64,000 bases of DNA from [Phialemoniopsis] sp. UDSM-2020 (GCA_018873225.1 JAEILZ010000001.1:5146001-5210000); one strand, 5' to 3'. Positions 20,770-33,463 are shown, counted from the first letter of the stretch. Notes: generated by a model not told the origin, from the letters alone. Program-made: numbers and translations.

Positions 20770-23745
20770 TCACGCCTTCAAACCCTCTATCAACCCCCCC
20801 AACACCCTCCACCCTTCACTCCCCTCCCACCGCTCCCTTCCCTTACTCATAACACTCCTCACCGCACTCCTCGCTTTACCCTTCCACCTACTCCCAATAT
20901 CAGACACCTCCTCGCCATAATTCTCCAACAAGCTGACAAGCTCATCCGTCCGCGCCACAACAACCCCCCAAGCCTCCTCGTCCTCAAGCCAGTTCTTCTT
21001 CCCTTCGGTGCCAAACGTAGCGACAGCGCCCAACGTCGCACCGCCGGCACCACCGATAGCAGCGCGCCAGCCCTTCTCCGCGGCATCAATACCGCCCGCG
21101 AAGTCCCTCCTCCAAATCCGCTCGCGGGAGACGAGCTCCCACAACTCACTCCGGTGCGTGATGAGCGGGACGACGTCGCCCTCAAGCAGCTCCACCACGG
21201 CCCTCGCCTCCCCTCCACGGGACGGCATGTGATCCGCTGCATCCACCTTGGGCCGGGGAGTAGGTAGGACAGCCTCCGTGACCAGCAGCCGTAGCGTATC
21301 ATCATCCAGCGCGTCCTCCGTAGCCCTGATACCAACGATGGCCCGGGTAGCCTGCACAATATCCGCAACGGCAACGGGCCGCAGGCGGGAGGCCAGCGTA
21401 ATGACATTGTCCCAGATGCGCCAGTTGTCGTGGGCGACGGCGGCGCCACGCTTGTAAGCCGAGAGGGACTGCGCCAGGAGCGTGGCCGGGTTCTTCTTCT
21501 CCTTCTTCTCCTGTGCCTCCGCCACCCCAACATCATCTTCCTCATCCTCTGCCGGTGTAGCAGCCTTGACCTCTGCCTCATCGTCCTTGTCTGCTGCTTT
21601 CTCCTTCCTCAACTCCTCCACCGTCTCCACGTAAAGACTGTAAAGCGCGCTGCCGAGGTTACTCCACGTGCGCGCATCCTCGCCGCCGACCACATCCCCG
21701 GCCGCGCCGATGGCTCGGCTAAAGGACTCGGACGCCTCCTCGAAGGCCCCCAGGCGGAGGTTGATATCGCCGAGGCGGCTCCACATCTCGGGGCTCATGC
21801 GGTTGACCCGCACGGCCTGCCGATACGCCTCGCGCGCGCCCTCCCAGTCCTTGCGCTGCAGCAGGTACTCGCCGAGCGACTTTTGCGCGCGCGCGTACCT
21901 GTGGTTCGACAGCTTCCACGCCCGTTTGTAGTGCTCCGGCTCGGCCTCCACATCTCCGAGGATACAATACAGCCTCGGTGTCCCTGACGGCGCGGGATCT
22001 CTCTCGGCACCCATGTAATCCGCAGCCTTGAGGTCCGACACGTCGCCGGCGACCTCATCAAGGTCATCCTCCTTGCCATCCGTCCGCCGGAAAAGTCTCC
22101 ACCTAAGCACACCGCGCGCCTTATCCTCGCCGCCGCTGCCCCGACCGTCCTCGTCGTGCTCGGCCGCCGCCCCGCTGCTCGCCAGGCACAGCGCGACCTC
22201 GGCCCAGAGGCGCAGGCGCTTGAAAATCTCGAGCGCCGAGACGAGCGAGCCCACGCCGGCCCACGCATACGCGAGCTCCGACTCCAAATGCCATCGCGGC
22301 GGGCTGGCCAGTGCATGGATGTACCGTAGTCGCACCTGCGGCGGCGCCGAGTCGGACGCCTTGGCAACCGGGAAGAAGGACGTCGCCTTCTGCTGATTCC
22401 CCACAAGCTCCTTGCTCGCCTCGGCATCGGGCTCGGTGAGCTGCACGCTCGGCACCGCGGCGCTGTTCTCGATATGCTGCTGCTCCGCCGACTTCTCCTC
22501 CGCTTCAACTTCTTGCTCTGCCGTCTCGACGACGACCTGGTCGACGAGGGCCTGCATCTGCAGGATGCCACGCTCGATCGTGCGGCTTCGGTGCATCTCG
22601 ATGCGCGAACGGACGAGCAGGGCCTGCGTGTAGATCTGCCAGTTGCGCGACTCATCGTCGAGCACGCGCACGGCGAACGGCAGGATTTCCTCCGAGGTCA
22701 GCGAGTCGGCTGGAGAGAAGGCGTCCTTGAGTGTAGCTTCCGTAAGTAGAATGATCTGGTCCAGGGGTGAGAGTGGCGCCTGCGCGTCGGGCGACATGTC
22801 CTTTAGCGCCGATGGTAGTGAGTCGGCCTTTTTCTCGGTCGTGCCGTTCGACGAGGGCTCCTTGTTGAACTCGATACCCTCAAGTAGCGTATCGTCATTC
22901 AGCTTCAACGCCTCGGGCGCCACACCACTTTCCTTGCCCTCTGCCTGCTCCGCGCCGCTCTTCGCCAGCACAACAAGCTGACTAGTGCTCTTCTCCTGCC
23001 ACTTCGTCCTCTTGCCCAGCGCGCCGGACAGCGCGTACACGAACCGGTTCTTCTCCGTTGCCAGGCGCAGCGCCTCGCGGGCCTTGACGTCCATGCCCAG
23101 CATGATGAGCACGTTGGCCTTCTCCACCAGGAACAGGACTTCCTGCTCAGCCTCCACGGTACTCTCCACCTCTTCAAGGCTCTTGAGAATGTTCTCTTGC
23201 AGAGAGGGGATATCGCTCCATTGCGCAGCACGGTTGAATACCGACCCAGGCCCAAGGGAAGGCTGCGTCAAGAGTCGATAATGCCAGACCCTCGTCCGCA
23301 GGCGCATCCACTTGCCTTCCGCCGTAGATACCTCCGCGCCGTCAAACACAAAACGCGCCAGCGCAAACAGCTCCAGGTGCGGGATATAAGCGTATGCAGA
23401 CGTGCCGTCGACGTCCAAGCTGCGCAGACAAGCCGTGCGCAGCGCATCTCTGCTATCCGTCGCAAAGATAGCATCGACAGCCGAGGCAGATGCGAGGGCA
23501 GGTCCTGTGACGTTGGCCTGGAGAAAGGCGTTGAGCGCGGCGGTGCCGACTGCATGTGCTATACCGCTGACGCCTTGCTTGCTGTCGTCTAGCGAGATCT
23601 TGCCGATATCAGTCTCAGTCTTGTTTGGAGATATTTGCGCGTCGACAAAGGCCTTGATGATGGGTTGCGCCGCGGGGCACGAGAGCACATCGAGATACTG
23701 CCCCGCCTCGATTTGGCCGACGAGGTCCGCCGACGACGCCCCCAT
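20770..23745 (-). CDS. TPR protein, Emw1/TTC27 family
   Basis: A single exon encodes 991 residues beginning MGASSADLVGQIEAG; the frame is open 30 bases further upstream but without a better ATG. TPR units lie in the second half (KSLGEYLLQRKDWEGAREAY, MWSRLGDINLRLGAFEEASE, TWSNLGSALYSLYVE, RIWDNVITLASRL). Length, TPR position and the C-terminal RVLGGLIEGLKA fit the eukaryotic TTC27 family, whose yeast and mould members (EMW1) are essential for cell-wall maintenance, probably through glycosylation enzymes. An acidic low-complexity insert (EDEEDDVGVAEAQEKKEKK) interrupts the repeats. Strand and order put it directly downstream of the GYF gene. Confidence 0.88.
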   Translation of the reverse strand: MGASSADLVGQIEAGQYLDVLSCPAAQPIIKAFVDAQISPNKTETDIGKISLDDSKQGVSGIAHAVGTAALNAFLQANVTGPALASASAVDAIFATDSRDALRTACLRSLDVDGTSAYAYIPHLELFALARFVFDGAEVSTAEGKWMRLRTRVWHYRLLTQPSLGPGSVFNRAAQWSDIPSLQENILKSLEEVESTVEAEQEVLFLVEKANVLIMLGMDVKAREALRLATEKNRFVYALSGALGKRTKWQEKSTSQLVVLAKSGAEQAEGKESGVAPEALKLNDDTLLEGIEFNKEPSSNGTTEKKADSLPSALKDMSPDAQAPLSPLDQIILLTEATLKDAFSPADSLTSEEILPFAVRVLDDESRNWQIYTQALLVRSRIEMHRSRTIERGILQMQALVDQVVVETAEQEVEAEEKSAEQQHIENSAAVPSVQLTEPDAEASKELVGNQQKATSFFPVAKASDSAPPQVRLRYIHALASPPRWHLESELAYAWAGVGSLVSALEIFKRLRLWAEVALCLASSGAAAEHDEDGRGSGGEDKARGVLRWRLFRRTDGKEDDLDEVAGDVSDLKAADYMGAERDPAPSGTPRLYCILGDVEAEPEHYKRAWKLSNHRYARAQKSLGEYLLQRKDWEGAREAYRQAVRVNRMSPEMWSRLGDINLRLGAFEEASESFSRAIGAAGDVVGGEDARTWSNLGSALYSLYVETVEELRKEKAADKDDEAEVKAATPAEDEEDDVGVAEAQEKKEKKNPATLLAQSLSAYKRGAAVAHDNWRIWDNVITLASRLRPVAVADIVQATRAIVGIRATEDALDDDTLRLLVTEAVLPTPRPKVDAADHMPSRGGEARAVVELLEGDVVPLITHRSELWELVSRERIWRRDFAGGIDAAEKGWRAAIGGAGGATLGAVATFGTEGKKNWLEDEEAWGVVVARTDELVSLLENYGEEVSDIGSRWKGKARSAVRSVMSKGRERWEGSEGWRVLGGLIEGLKA

Positions 23746-24301
23746 TTCGCTTCTGAACGTAAATCTGAGTTGCACAGCTGACCCTGAGGTATCGTGACGA
23801 TGTAGCTCTTCAAGACTTCAAGGGTTTGACTGCTTATGGTGAGCTCTCCAGTGCGTGTCAATATCCAACTCTTCTGCCTTATCGCTTCGTGGGGTCGCAA
23901 AAAAAGTTCGATAAAGTGGTGCTTATCTTATCGCGATTTCATCACGCAGATTTTGGGAGGGTCCTCTTCTAGAAAAAAGACCCTTTATGAAATTACATAA
24001 GCATCGACCTCAAGCAGAGCAAACAACACATCATCGCCTTCACCATAATAAACGCAGCACAAAGGGCAAGAATATTGATAAAACAAGCATATCATTACAC
24101 ACTGCTAGCTAGCTACTCGAGGTCAAAGTGGCAATGACCTCAAGCATACATACGCTACACACTAGTCGATACACATACACACACACACCGCTATCGTCAT
24201 GAAATGCTTTTGTCCGCTAATCCAGACACACACACTCAACGCTTCTGGCCTCCCATCACATCAAAACTCGGGCACGTCTCTCATCAACAGATACACACCA
24301 C
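23746..24301. other. intergenic with CA-rich tract
   Basis: 3' flank of the GYF gene and promoter of the Emw1-like gene. It contains a short (CA)n microsatellite near 24175-24187 and no coding potential of note. Confidence 0.5.
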
Positions 24302-27300
24302 TCATTTCTTGCCCTTCTTACGGCCAGGGACCACCTTGAATCCAGCCGGCATGCCCTCCTCCTTAGATGCCTGCTGCTGTTGACCGCCGGCACCGGGGGC
24401 GCCGCCCTTCTTGGCCACCTCGCTCCATCCGCCGCCGCCGCTCTTGGCGTCACCCGAGACGGGTGTGGGCTGCTTCTCCACCACGCCCTTCTCGGCGAGC
24501 TTCTTGCGCCGAATGTACTCCTCGGCAAAGTGACGCCCATCCATGGTCGTGGAGCTAGCGTACACGGCGTCGGCAATAAGCTGGTGCTCCGAGGGAAGAA
24601 CCTGGAGCGTTGCCGCAAAGGTATCGACTGTGAAGATGTGTTAGAATCATTTGCCCTTATGCAGAAAAACCCGCAATCATTCATGAAGAAAACTTACTGT
24701 CAATGCCGCCAGTGATGCCCCGAGACAGCTCGCGGTGCACCCACTTGTTGAACTCGTCCATGGCCGCGCTTCCTGCCTCCACCTTGCCCATGGTGCTGAC
24801 GCTCTGCTTCACCGCCGGGCGGGCGGGAGCCAGAGCCTGCGCGGGCTTGACGCTAGTGGTGCTAACAGAGCGAGGCTGCTGCGCCGATGGCCCTGTAGGA
24901 ATCTTGACCTTGCCGCCAGCCCCGACCGTGGCCCAGCCACTACCGGGAGGCGGTGCGACGCCGCCAGCGGCGGCTGCCAAAGCGGCCGGAGTCGCGGGCA
25001 CCTGCGCCTTGCTCGCCAGATCAGCATATCGCTTGCCCATAGCAGTAGTGGCGGCGGCCGCCATCTGCGACGCTTGATCCCTGGCAGCCTGGGAGGCAAG
25101 CTCCTTAGCAGCCCGCTGCTTACGCGCTTCCTCTTCACGCTGGATATCGGCAAGCGTCTTCTTGGCCGAGGCGGACGAGGCAGCAGTAGTGCTCACGGGG
25201 GTCGCCTTGACGGCAGCTGGCTTGGTCCACGGGCTGCTTGAGGTGGTGGTGACTGGAGAGCCGTTACCCCACGTCGACGATGTAGGCAGACCGGGGGCGG
25301 CAACGGCACCAGCCTTCTCGCGCTCACGAATAGCGGCAGCCTCCTGCTCGAGAGCAGCACGCCGAGCCGCGGCAGCCTGTTCCTCGGCCTTCGCGGCCTT
25401 CTTAGCCTCAGCCTCCTGGATCTCCTTGAGGCTAGGACCCTTGTGGTTCTCGCTTCCGGGGTCGCGAGCCCAAGGCGCCAGCGGAGGTGGCTGCGCCGCT
25501 ACACCGCTCTCTGGGGTCTCGGAGCGGGAGCGGCTAGCGTACTGGTCCGGCAGAGTCGAGCGAGTGCGCTGGGCTGTCGGTGCAGCTATTGGGGTCGACC
25601 CCTGCTGCTGAGGGGGCGGGAACGGCATCGGGAGGTCGGCGGGCTGCTTCCAGACATCCTGGGGCTGCGGTTGCTGCGAAGCGGCCGCTGCTGCGGCCTG
25701 GGTCTTCTGCACCTGTTGAGTGAGAGAGAGACTCTCCAAGTCGTCAGCTTGCGACTCGCTCAGGAAGCGTGCGATCTCCTCTTCGGTTGCGAGAGTACTC
25801 GATGGGTCTTCGCTCATCTCCTCGTTGACTGTAGCCATTGCTGCACCCCGGGCGGCAGCCTCTTCAGCGGCGTCGCGTGCTGCTCGCAGATTGTGGAATT
25901 CCTTGAGCCGCTCGCTAAAGCCTTGTGTGTCCTTGGAAAGCTGGTCGGCGGCCGGAAGGTTGCTGCGGCCCTGCTGTAGGATACCGGGCGCAGCAGACGG
26001 CTGAAGGTTCGCGAGCACCTCGCGCTCCTGCATGCTCAACTCGTATTCAGCCGAGCCTCCCTGGGACCCGGACGGTTGAGTCGCGCCTGCTTGGCCCTCG
26101 AAAAAACTAGGGTTTGGTCCGATGGCGCCGACGGGAGGTTGATTAGGACCAATGGGAGAGGCGATGCTGCCGAAACTCGGCTGGCTCTGGAGGCTGTGGG
26201 CGCTCGAGTGGTGGTGCAGAGCTCCGGGCAGACCACTGCTACCGCCGGGGATCTGCATCTTGGGAAAAGGGTGCTGCGCCATAAACTCCCGCTGGCGCGC
26301 CATCATGAACTGCTCCTCTTGCTTCCTTCGCTCGAGGTTGTTTTGCTCCTCTGCAGTCAGAGTACGGCCGAAGCTGGGAAAGGCGCCAACGAGAGGAGGG
26401 ATCACGCCGCGGTCACCAGTGGGAAACTGCTGACCAGACGAGGCAGGAGGGCCATGCGGGATACCCATCTGAGGGACGAGAAAGGGCTCTCGTGAGTTGC
26501 CAATGCGGCGGATCAGCTGACCGAGTGGTTCAAACTCAGCATCCTCGACCTTCTTGACGCGAAGGTCCGGAGTGAAAAAATTTGCCTTGTACCAATCATT
26601 CATTTCCAGTCCAGTGAACGGGCCTTGAATCTGACCCTGGGGATCGAGGTAAACCCAGCGCATCCTGTCCGGCATCACCATACTACGGTGTTGTCCGGCA
26701 GGCTCGCCTGCGGGCTGGCTGCCTTGAAAGGGTGCAGGCTGACCGGCTGCACCGAGGCCGTGCTGAGCTGCGCCAGACGTGCCAAAAGGCCCAGGAGACC
26801 GGGTGGACTCGGACAGGATTTCATCCAGGGCACCGCGCCGCAGCGGGCTGTTGGTGTCACGGGAAGGACCTGCAGAAGCCCGGCCGATGGCGCCCAAAGG
26901 ATTGGCCTGACGGAAGTCGGACGCGGTATCGCTCAGGTTGTCCTGATCCTGGTTCTGCATCTGGGCTTGCAGGGCGGCAGGGAAGAGCGCGCCAAGCTTG
27001 CTCTGGCGCATGGAGCCTCCGGCGCCGATACTAGAAGTGGATGCGGGGCCGAACATGTTCATGGACCCAAAGCCACCAGGAGATTGCAGGTCGCCGACGG
27101 GGCTGAACAGTGAGTTGCCGAAGGCGCCGCCAAAGCCCGAGCGCTCCCGATCCGGAGTGCCGGTTCCGACAGCCGAGGGCCAGCCACCAAAAGTATTGAT
27201 GGCTGGGAAGCCCTTGGCACCGACACTCGATGTCTGGCTGCGGTCGCTACCGTCGAAGGGAGCAGTCGGGAATCCGCGCGAGATGGCACCAAGGTTGGAC

Positions 27301-28857
27301 ATATGCTCTTGACCTCCACCAAAACCTTGTGACGCCATATCGCCAGGTACCTCGTCCGCGCCATGGTCGCCGCGCTCAGGGGGGCTCCGATAGGGGTTGG
27401 TCTGGGGACTACCCGAGCCTTCCGCATCGCCGCCCAAATTGAGGCCCGACATACCAAAGTCGACGGCCGATCCCTTGACGGGAGTCTCGTATGGATGACC
27501 TTGATGAGGCGAGTTGAGGTCCTGTCGGCCGCCAAGAGAGTCGTCGGCAGCAAAAGGATCGGTATCGGTGCGCGGGCGCGATCGCCAGGAGCGATTCGGA
27601 TCGGCGTTGGAGGGCTCGTTCGCCTTGGCTGCGATATTTTCGGAGCTGTCCTTGGGGAGGAGATGCGCCAAGCGACTCTCCCCACGGGTCAATCCCACTC
27701 GCTTGTCGCCGATAGTAGAGGTCGGCAGAGCGAAACTCCCAAAGCCACCCATACCAGAGCCCGAGGAGGCAGCACCAGCAGATGAGCCCCAGAGGCCGGC
27801 AGCAGGGCCAAAACCGGTATTACCACCTGGCGCGGGGTCACGGAGCAGGTTGCCGAAACCCGTCGCCGGCTTTGCTGCCGACGGAGGCTTCTGTTCCTCT
27901 TCAGGTTCCTCCTCCTTGGTTTCCAAGCTCTTTCTGCCGAACCACGGGCCTTCGTCACGCGAGAAGCGACCTGTGGCCGTAGGGGAAGCGAGCCCGGCGC
28001 CGGGGAACGGATTCGTGTCGCCCGTCTCACGTCGTCGGGTACCAGGGCGCGAGGCTGTCGAGGGTGATGACATACCGTAGTTGCTGCCGTGAGAAACCGA
28101 GGTCTTTCTGCCGTTGACATTTCCTCCCTGGTGGGCCCCCTCCTTATTTTGTTGAGGCGGTTTCAGGGTAGAATTGACATCCGACGAAAAGAGCTAAGGA
28201 GACGGGGGTTAGCAGCCACACGTGAAAGGGACCGTAAGAAAGGGTGTATGATACATACCTCCTTCTCCTCGGACGACAAGTCCTGAAAACCAATAGGCCT
28301 AACTTGACCATTGGCGTCCCAACAGACACCAGGATCCTGGGGAACATGATTGTCATTCGTTTTCCCCCATCCCCTTGATGGTGTGCCATTTACCTGGCCG
28401 GGATTCCATCCGCTTACAAGCAGGCTGGACAGATCCACCGAGGGCATCTGAGCCTTGGCAAGCTCCAACAGCTGCTCCTTGGAGTATCGCAGAGAGCCGT
28501 CGGTGGGCATTGAGAGTCCTAAAGCCGGGGGATTTTCGGTAGCCGGCGTCTGTACAGGAGTAGTGTCGGACATTTGTTGGGTCTGGTTGTTGAAGGGTGC
28601 GTTGGAGGAGCGGCGGAAAGTAAGAGTGCCATTAGCAGATCGACCATCGCGGCGCGACCTGGAGGGGGGGAAAGGTAAAATAGTCAGCTTCAGAAACACG
28701 AATAAAAAGCAAACATCAAGCTCAAAACAATCAAGAGAAGGGGGGGGGAGTCAAAAGCTTACCATTCCCCGCTGCCGCTTCCACCCCGGCCACCTCTCAG
28801 ATCGCGAGACTGGCCTGCTGCCGCGGAGGCAAAACTAGAGGGTAGGTTTGAAGTCAT
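24302..28857 (-). CDS. GYF-domain protein (Smy2/Syh1-like)
   Basis: Exons in transcript order are 28857-28763, 28658-28259, 28193-24698 and 24627-24302, giving 1438 residues. The GYF domain is at about 676-733 (MRWVYLDPQGQIQGPFTG, MNDWYKANFF, DLRVKKVEDAEFEPLGQL), with the Trp, Gly-Pro-Phe and Tyr residues that bind Pro-rich ligands. Flanks are long and disordered, rich in Gly, Ser, Pro and Gln, with an Ala/Lys/Glu helix (about 1080-1150). The C-terminus ends VPGRKKGKK. Yeast Smy2/Syh1 and animal GIGYF proteins act in translational repression and mRNA/ribosome quality control, and Smy2 also in COPII traffic. The start MTSNLPSSFASAAAGQSRD was chosen on family grounds; the frame stays open about 520 bases upstream through the 5' leader. 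Confidence 0.88.
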
Positions 28858-31323
28858 TGTGGAAATATTGATTGGTACAGATGTCAAAAAAGTCGGCAGT
28901 GCACTGGTAGTGACAGGCCGAGCTGATTGATGTCGAGGACAAGAGGACGTGTTGTCGGGTGCGAAGATGATCTGCAGATCCGACACGCGCTGTGAACAGA
29001 TGTGGTCGAGGGGGGAAGGGGACGAGATTGAGTTTTGGGTCGCGACAAAGGACAGTGTAGCTATGCAGCAGACCAGCAGATTAATGATACAGGTAGAATG
29101 CTCAAAGACTTGCTCGAGATGTCGAAGATTGTGGAATCGTGATGGTATTTGGTGATCGTGACTCGCTGTCGTGGATGTGGATGTGGATGTGGTGGTGGTC
29201 AAAGGGAGAGGAGAAGCTTTTTTGCGTTGATGCTTGAGGAGGCAGCAAAAAGCAAAATCGAAAAAGTTCAGATTTCGGTGGTGGTGACTACTGCGTGCAC
29301 TGACGTGGAGGAGAAGGAGCAGAACTGGAGCTCCTCGGCCTTGGATGCTGCTCACTAGCGTAGCTTCCCTTTTTCCCTGCATGCTGTATGCCCAGGTGTT
29401 CTCTCAATCTGCCTCAGTACCTGGCACGTGACGTCGATCCACACCAGGCATGGGGCGCGTTCAGGGCTTGCAAGTGCTTCCCAGCCACTGGCAGCCACCA
29501 AAACACTCCACTAAAAGCCAGCCCTGGTGGAGAGCTAGAAGCAAGGAGCTTGAGCCGACCCGGTCGTCTCCAGGACTGAAGCTTCACTGCAGTTTTCCCT
29601 CTCTTGATGCTCTTGTGTCCTCGTGTCCTCAATCAAATTACTATCCATCTGGGCAATTAAGTCCCTTAGACATTGTTTGAAGACTGACTAGTGCTCGTGC
29701 AGCCTCTATTGAAGCAGTGTACACTACCTGTTGACGAGCTAACGCATCATGATCTCAGCATCCTGACCAACCGAGCAGCCCGGGCCCACCGAAACCCAGT
29801 GGTCGGGTCATCTTCAAAATCCATGAGAGCCAGCTAGCAACTTCCTGGATTCTTTGAATGAGATGTCCGTTGAGAAAGATAAAAAGCATTGCATTTACGG
29901 AGTTCTTGAGGAGAATGCACAAGAGGTTGAATGCTATTGTCTCGTAAAACTGAGACGCTGTAGTAATACAGTGCTTGGGTTTGTATGCCCAGTGTGTGGA
30001 CGAAGCCACGCCAGGTGGCATCGGCCCGGTGCTCCCAGGGACCAACCCCAGAAACATCAATGGTCTGATGATGTTTACTTCAACCTTGGAAGTTATGAAC
30101 AGTTAACCACCTGTCCATTCCGGACTTCCAACTGCAAAAGCTTCTTTTACCTTCCAATGAATCATTATTCCGACTTGGATCAAGTGGAAGAATTTAGACA
30201 TTAATCGAAAAAACGCAGTTCACAATTTTTTCCCGCCTCACATTGACGCTCACTTCACGTTCACCTCACAATGTCTTTTAATGGACTGGTAGCAAGACAC
30301 ACATATTTTCCCCTTTTCCTATTATATTTAAAGCCCTCCTTTTCCCCCTTCCTTCCCAAATCACAATTCCTTTCATTCATTGCAACATCAACATCACCAA
30401 ACATCAAATGGATGCTTCCAACCATCCAACGATACCAGTCATAATAATGGGACAAGAGGACGGCATCTCTCCTGGGCTTCACCAACCAACATAAGAGGCC
30501 TCATTCGGTGGTCGTCATTCCGCACACACGCAACGTAACCTGCCAGACCAGGCTTACGCAGCTCACGACACGACTTGCTCCCTCGTTTAAAGCCAATGAC
30601 CCCTGCAGTGACACTCGCTTCCATCTTCCACATCAGCGCCGCCCTGAAAATCTTTCAGGGCTCAATATCCGCGAATTAATATGCGCTGTCTTATGGACTC
30701 ACATCCACCCAATCGGCTCGTTCAACGAGCATCTCTACACCCGGCACCTCATCTGTCCTCATTCTTCTCCATCCTTGCCTCACTCCCTTCTACCTGTCTG
30801 TCCCTCCCCTCCTCCGCTTACGCACCCCAGACACACTCGAGATCGCAACATGGCACACCACGCGGGTAAATGTCTTGGCACCTCCGATCCACCCACCGAG
30901 GTCTAGGCCTGCCAGGGAATCTGTCCACTTGCCAAGCTGTCATCACGATGCCGTCCAACTACCGATCTTTTTTGTGGGCAAAGTAATAATTTCTCCTCGC
31001 TTTTTGCCGTCTCCCGGAACCCTGCATCCTGTCTTTGGTCTTTCCAAGATGGCCCTTGACGTGGTTTATGCCCTGCAACCAGGACCTCTTAATTGCCAAT
31101 GTCGCCACTCTTGGTTCCCTCTGCACCATATATATATCCAGCCCGGCCAGCTTGGATTTCCGGGAATGGTTCGCGGGAAGCCCACAAAACGTTTAGACAC
31201 TCAAGCAACAACAAACAATGACGCGGTCCTCGAGCTCCCCAGTTGGGTCGAAGCTCGAGTAATTTTGACCAGGCGCTTTTCTTCTACACAAGCGATCTCG
31301 ACCATCATCACTCCACCAGGAAA
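28858..31323. other. long intergenic region between GYF and GH16 genes
   Basis: 2.5 kb with no convincing gene. The left part is the GYF leader and promoter with a short GGATGT repeat (about 29174-29195). The right part is the GH16 promoter: pyrimidine-rich, with an ATATATATAT tract at 31128-31137 about 190 bases before the ATG, and CCCCAG (CTGGGG on the other strand, a match to the CreA/Cre1 consensus SYGGRG) at 30825 and 31237. Carbon-catabolite control of the enzyme is an inference from those matches. Confidence 0.5.
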
Positions 31324-32689
31324 ATGAGGCCGTACCGGGATCACAGGTCCCAACTATGGGACCTGTTCTCGCAGTTTCTCTTCCTCGGCGGCGCCCTCGC
31401 GGCCAACCTGCCCCTGACCACCGACTCCAACTGCAACTGCTACCGCACCAATGCTACCACGGCCAACTACTTTGCCCATCACCTCTTCTTCGACTTCCGC
31501 GACCTCGCCCAGCACGCCCAGGTCCCGCCCCTCATCGGTGACCCGGCCGCCAACGCTCAGGCAGGGCCTACGAGCGACTACTTTCGCCTGCCGGGCTGGA
31601 CAAATTACTGGCAGGCCCAGAGCTGGAACAACAGCGAGGCCATGAAGCTCAATAACTCGGACTCGTCCCAGGGTAGCGATGCCACCGTGTTCATGGTCAA
31701 CTCGCCCAACAACATCTACATTGACCGCGACCGTGACGCCTCCCCATCGTCGCAGACACACCTCGTCATGCGCACAGCGCGCCTGCCCGATTTCCAGACA
31801 GTGTCAGAGATCGAGTCTGTGTCGCAAGGGTTCCGCTTTCTCTCGATCCGCATGTACGCCCGCACGAGAGGCCCACCTGGTGCAGTCACAGCGATGTTCA
31901 CGTACCGTCCACCGGCGGGACAAGCCGTCGTGCAAGAAGCCGATCTTGAGATCCGCACGCGCGACCCAGACACGACGGTCCAGTACACGAACCAGCCGTC
32001 CTGGAACGCGCTGGGCGACATCCCCGCCGCCACGCGCAACACCACCATGCCGCACGGCCACCGATGGAGCAGCTGGGCCACCTACCGCATGGACTGGACG
32101 CCCTCGCTATCGACGTGGTATGTCAACGGTGTCTTCGCGAGCAGCATCGCCTTCCAGGCTCCCCGTGACCCGGCGCAGGTCATCCTCAACTCGTGGAGCG
32201 ACGGCGGCTCCTGGAGCGGCAACATGACCGCCAACGCCACGGCTGCCATGCAGATCCAGTGGATCGAGATGGTCTTCAACAACACAGACCCAGCCTATAC
32301 GCGCTACGGCAACTGCATCAACGTCTGCAGCATCGACGAGACATCCAAGATCGGCACACCTGTGCTGATGCCCAACAGCGGAGGTACGCTTGCGGTCACT
32401 TCTTTCTTTACTTCGATACTGGTTGCGGCCCTCTCTGTGTGTTTTCTTTTACAGACACGCTAACAAAGACTCTCTTTTCCCTGGAGCAGCTAAGCCACCC
32501 CAGCCTGGTGGCGGCCAAGGCGGTTCTGGAGGCTCAGGAGGCCAAGGAGGCCAGGGCGGACAAGGTGGCCAAGGCTGTCAGTCAAAGAAGTATGACCAGT
32601 GCGGCGGCAAGAACTGGAATGGTTGCAAGTCTTGTGCTTCGGGCACAACTTGCAAGTTCAGCAACGACTACTACAGTCAATGTTTGTGA
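31324..32689 (+). CDS. secreted GH16 glycosidase with C-terminal CBM1
   Basis: Exons are 31324-32383 and 32490-32689, giving 419 residues. A signal peptide ends near Ala26. The catalytic domain includes the GH16 signature E205-A-D207-L-E209, read as nucleophile, helper Asp and acid/base, and WSSWATYRMDWTPS with WYVNG, typical of concanavalin-fold GH16 enzymes acting on beta-1,3/1,4-glucans. The second exon encodes a Pro/Gly linker with GGQ repeats (354-382) and a fungal cellulose-binding module (YDQCGGKNW, CASGTTC, YYSQCL; 384-419). The intron has a CTAAC branch site 25 bases before its acceptor. If the intron is kept, the frame ends in a hydrophobic GPI-like tail (see findings). It acts outside the cell, on plant or fungal wall glucan. 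Confidence 0.9.
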
Positions 32690-33463
32690 TCGCATACTTG
32701 GAAGTGTGATCTTTTCAACTCTTGTACAAAAAGTCACCAAAGATTTCAACAGTCACCAAATTCACCCAGCCAGCCTGTCATAAATATTTCGCAAATGTGT
32801 CACAACCTTTTCACTTTTCTATTGTGTCAGCGAAAGCAGAAACGATCACCGCTATTAAGCGCATTTCTTTCTATCTTACGGAAGTCCTATTTCCCGGGTG
32901 GGCTGTTCCTAGTCCTCGCTCATTATACTCCTCCTCATCCATCAAGCACCTCTGGTTCTGTCTCGACCTCTCCGCGTACACTCGCCTCATCATCCTGTTA
33001 ACCGCAAACACATGAGACCTTGACTTTGTCCGAGAACCCTCCAGGACCAGACAGGAACGAACTGTTACTCATGTTCATGGCCCTCCTCGAGCATCCTAGT
33101 TGTCCTCATCAAGTCATGAAACTTGGATGAAGAGCTCCTTCGGTCCATTCAAAGATGTGGTCGCAATTTCTCACAACATTGAGCTCCGAATTTCTCCTCG
33201 CCACTCATCTAGACTCTTGATCCTCCGAAGAAAGAGTTCAAAGTCCACGACCTTTTCCTTTTTTATCTCTATATATACGACCGTTTTTTTGAAAAAAATT
33301 CCATTCTCACCAAGAGGCATCTGATCCGCCGTTGCCATATCGAGGCGTAGACTTTTCAGTCTCCCTTATCACTGCCACTTACTACACCCAGCCCCTCTCT
33401 ACACTACCTTGGCGAGACAGCAGCCTGGGTCATCTATTATATATACACCAATTTTCAACATCG
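32690..33463. other. intergenic, GH16 3' flank
   Basis: 3' flank of the GH16 gene followed by pyrimidine-rich sequence and the first of the TATATA tracts (33268-33275, 33438-33447) that punctuate the region to the right. No gene was recognised. Confidence 0.5.

Noticed and set aside
24175..24187. (CA)n tract
   Set aside because: Ordinary short microsatellite in a 3' flank.
28858..29382. Possible N-terminal extension of the GYF protein
   Set aside because: The frame is open but low complexity, and the family start MTSNLPSSFASAAAG is downstream; treated as 5' leader.
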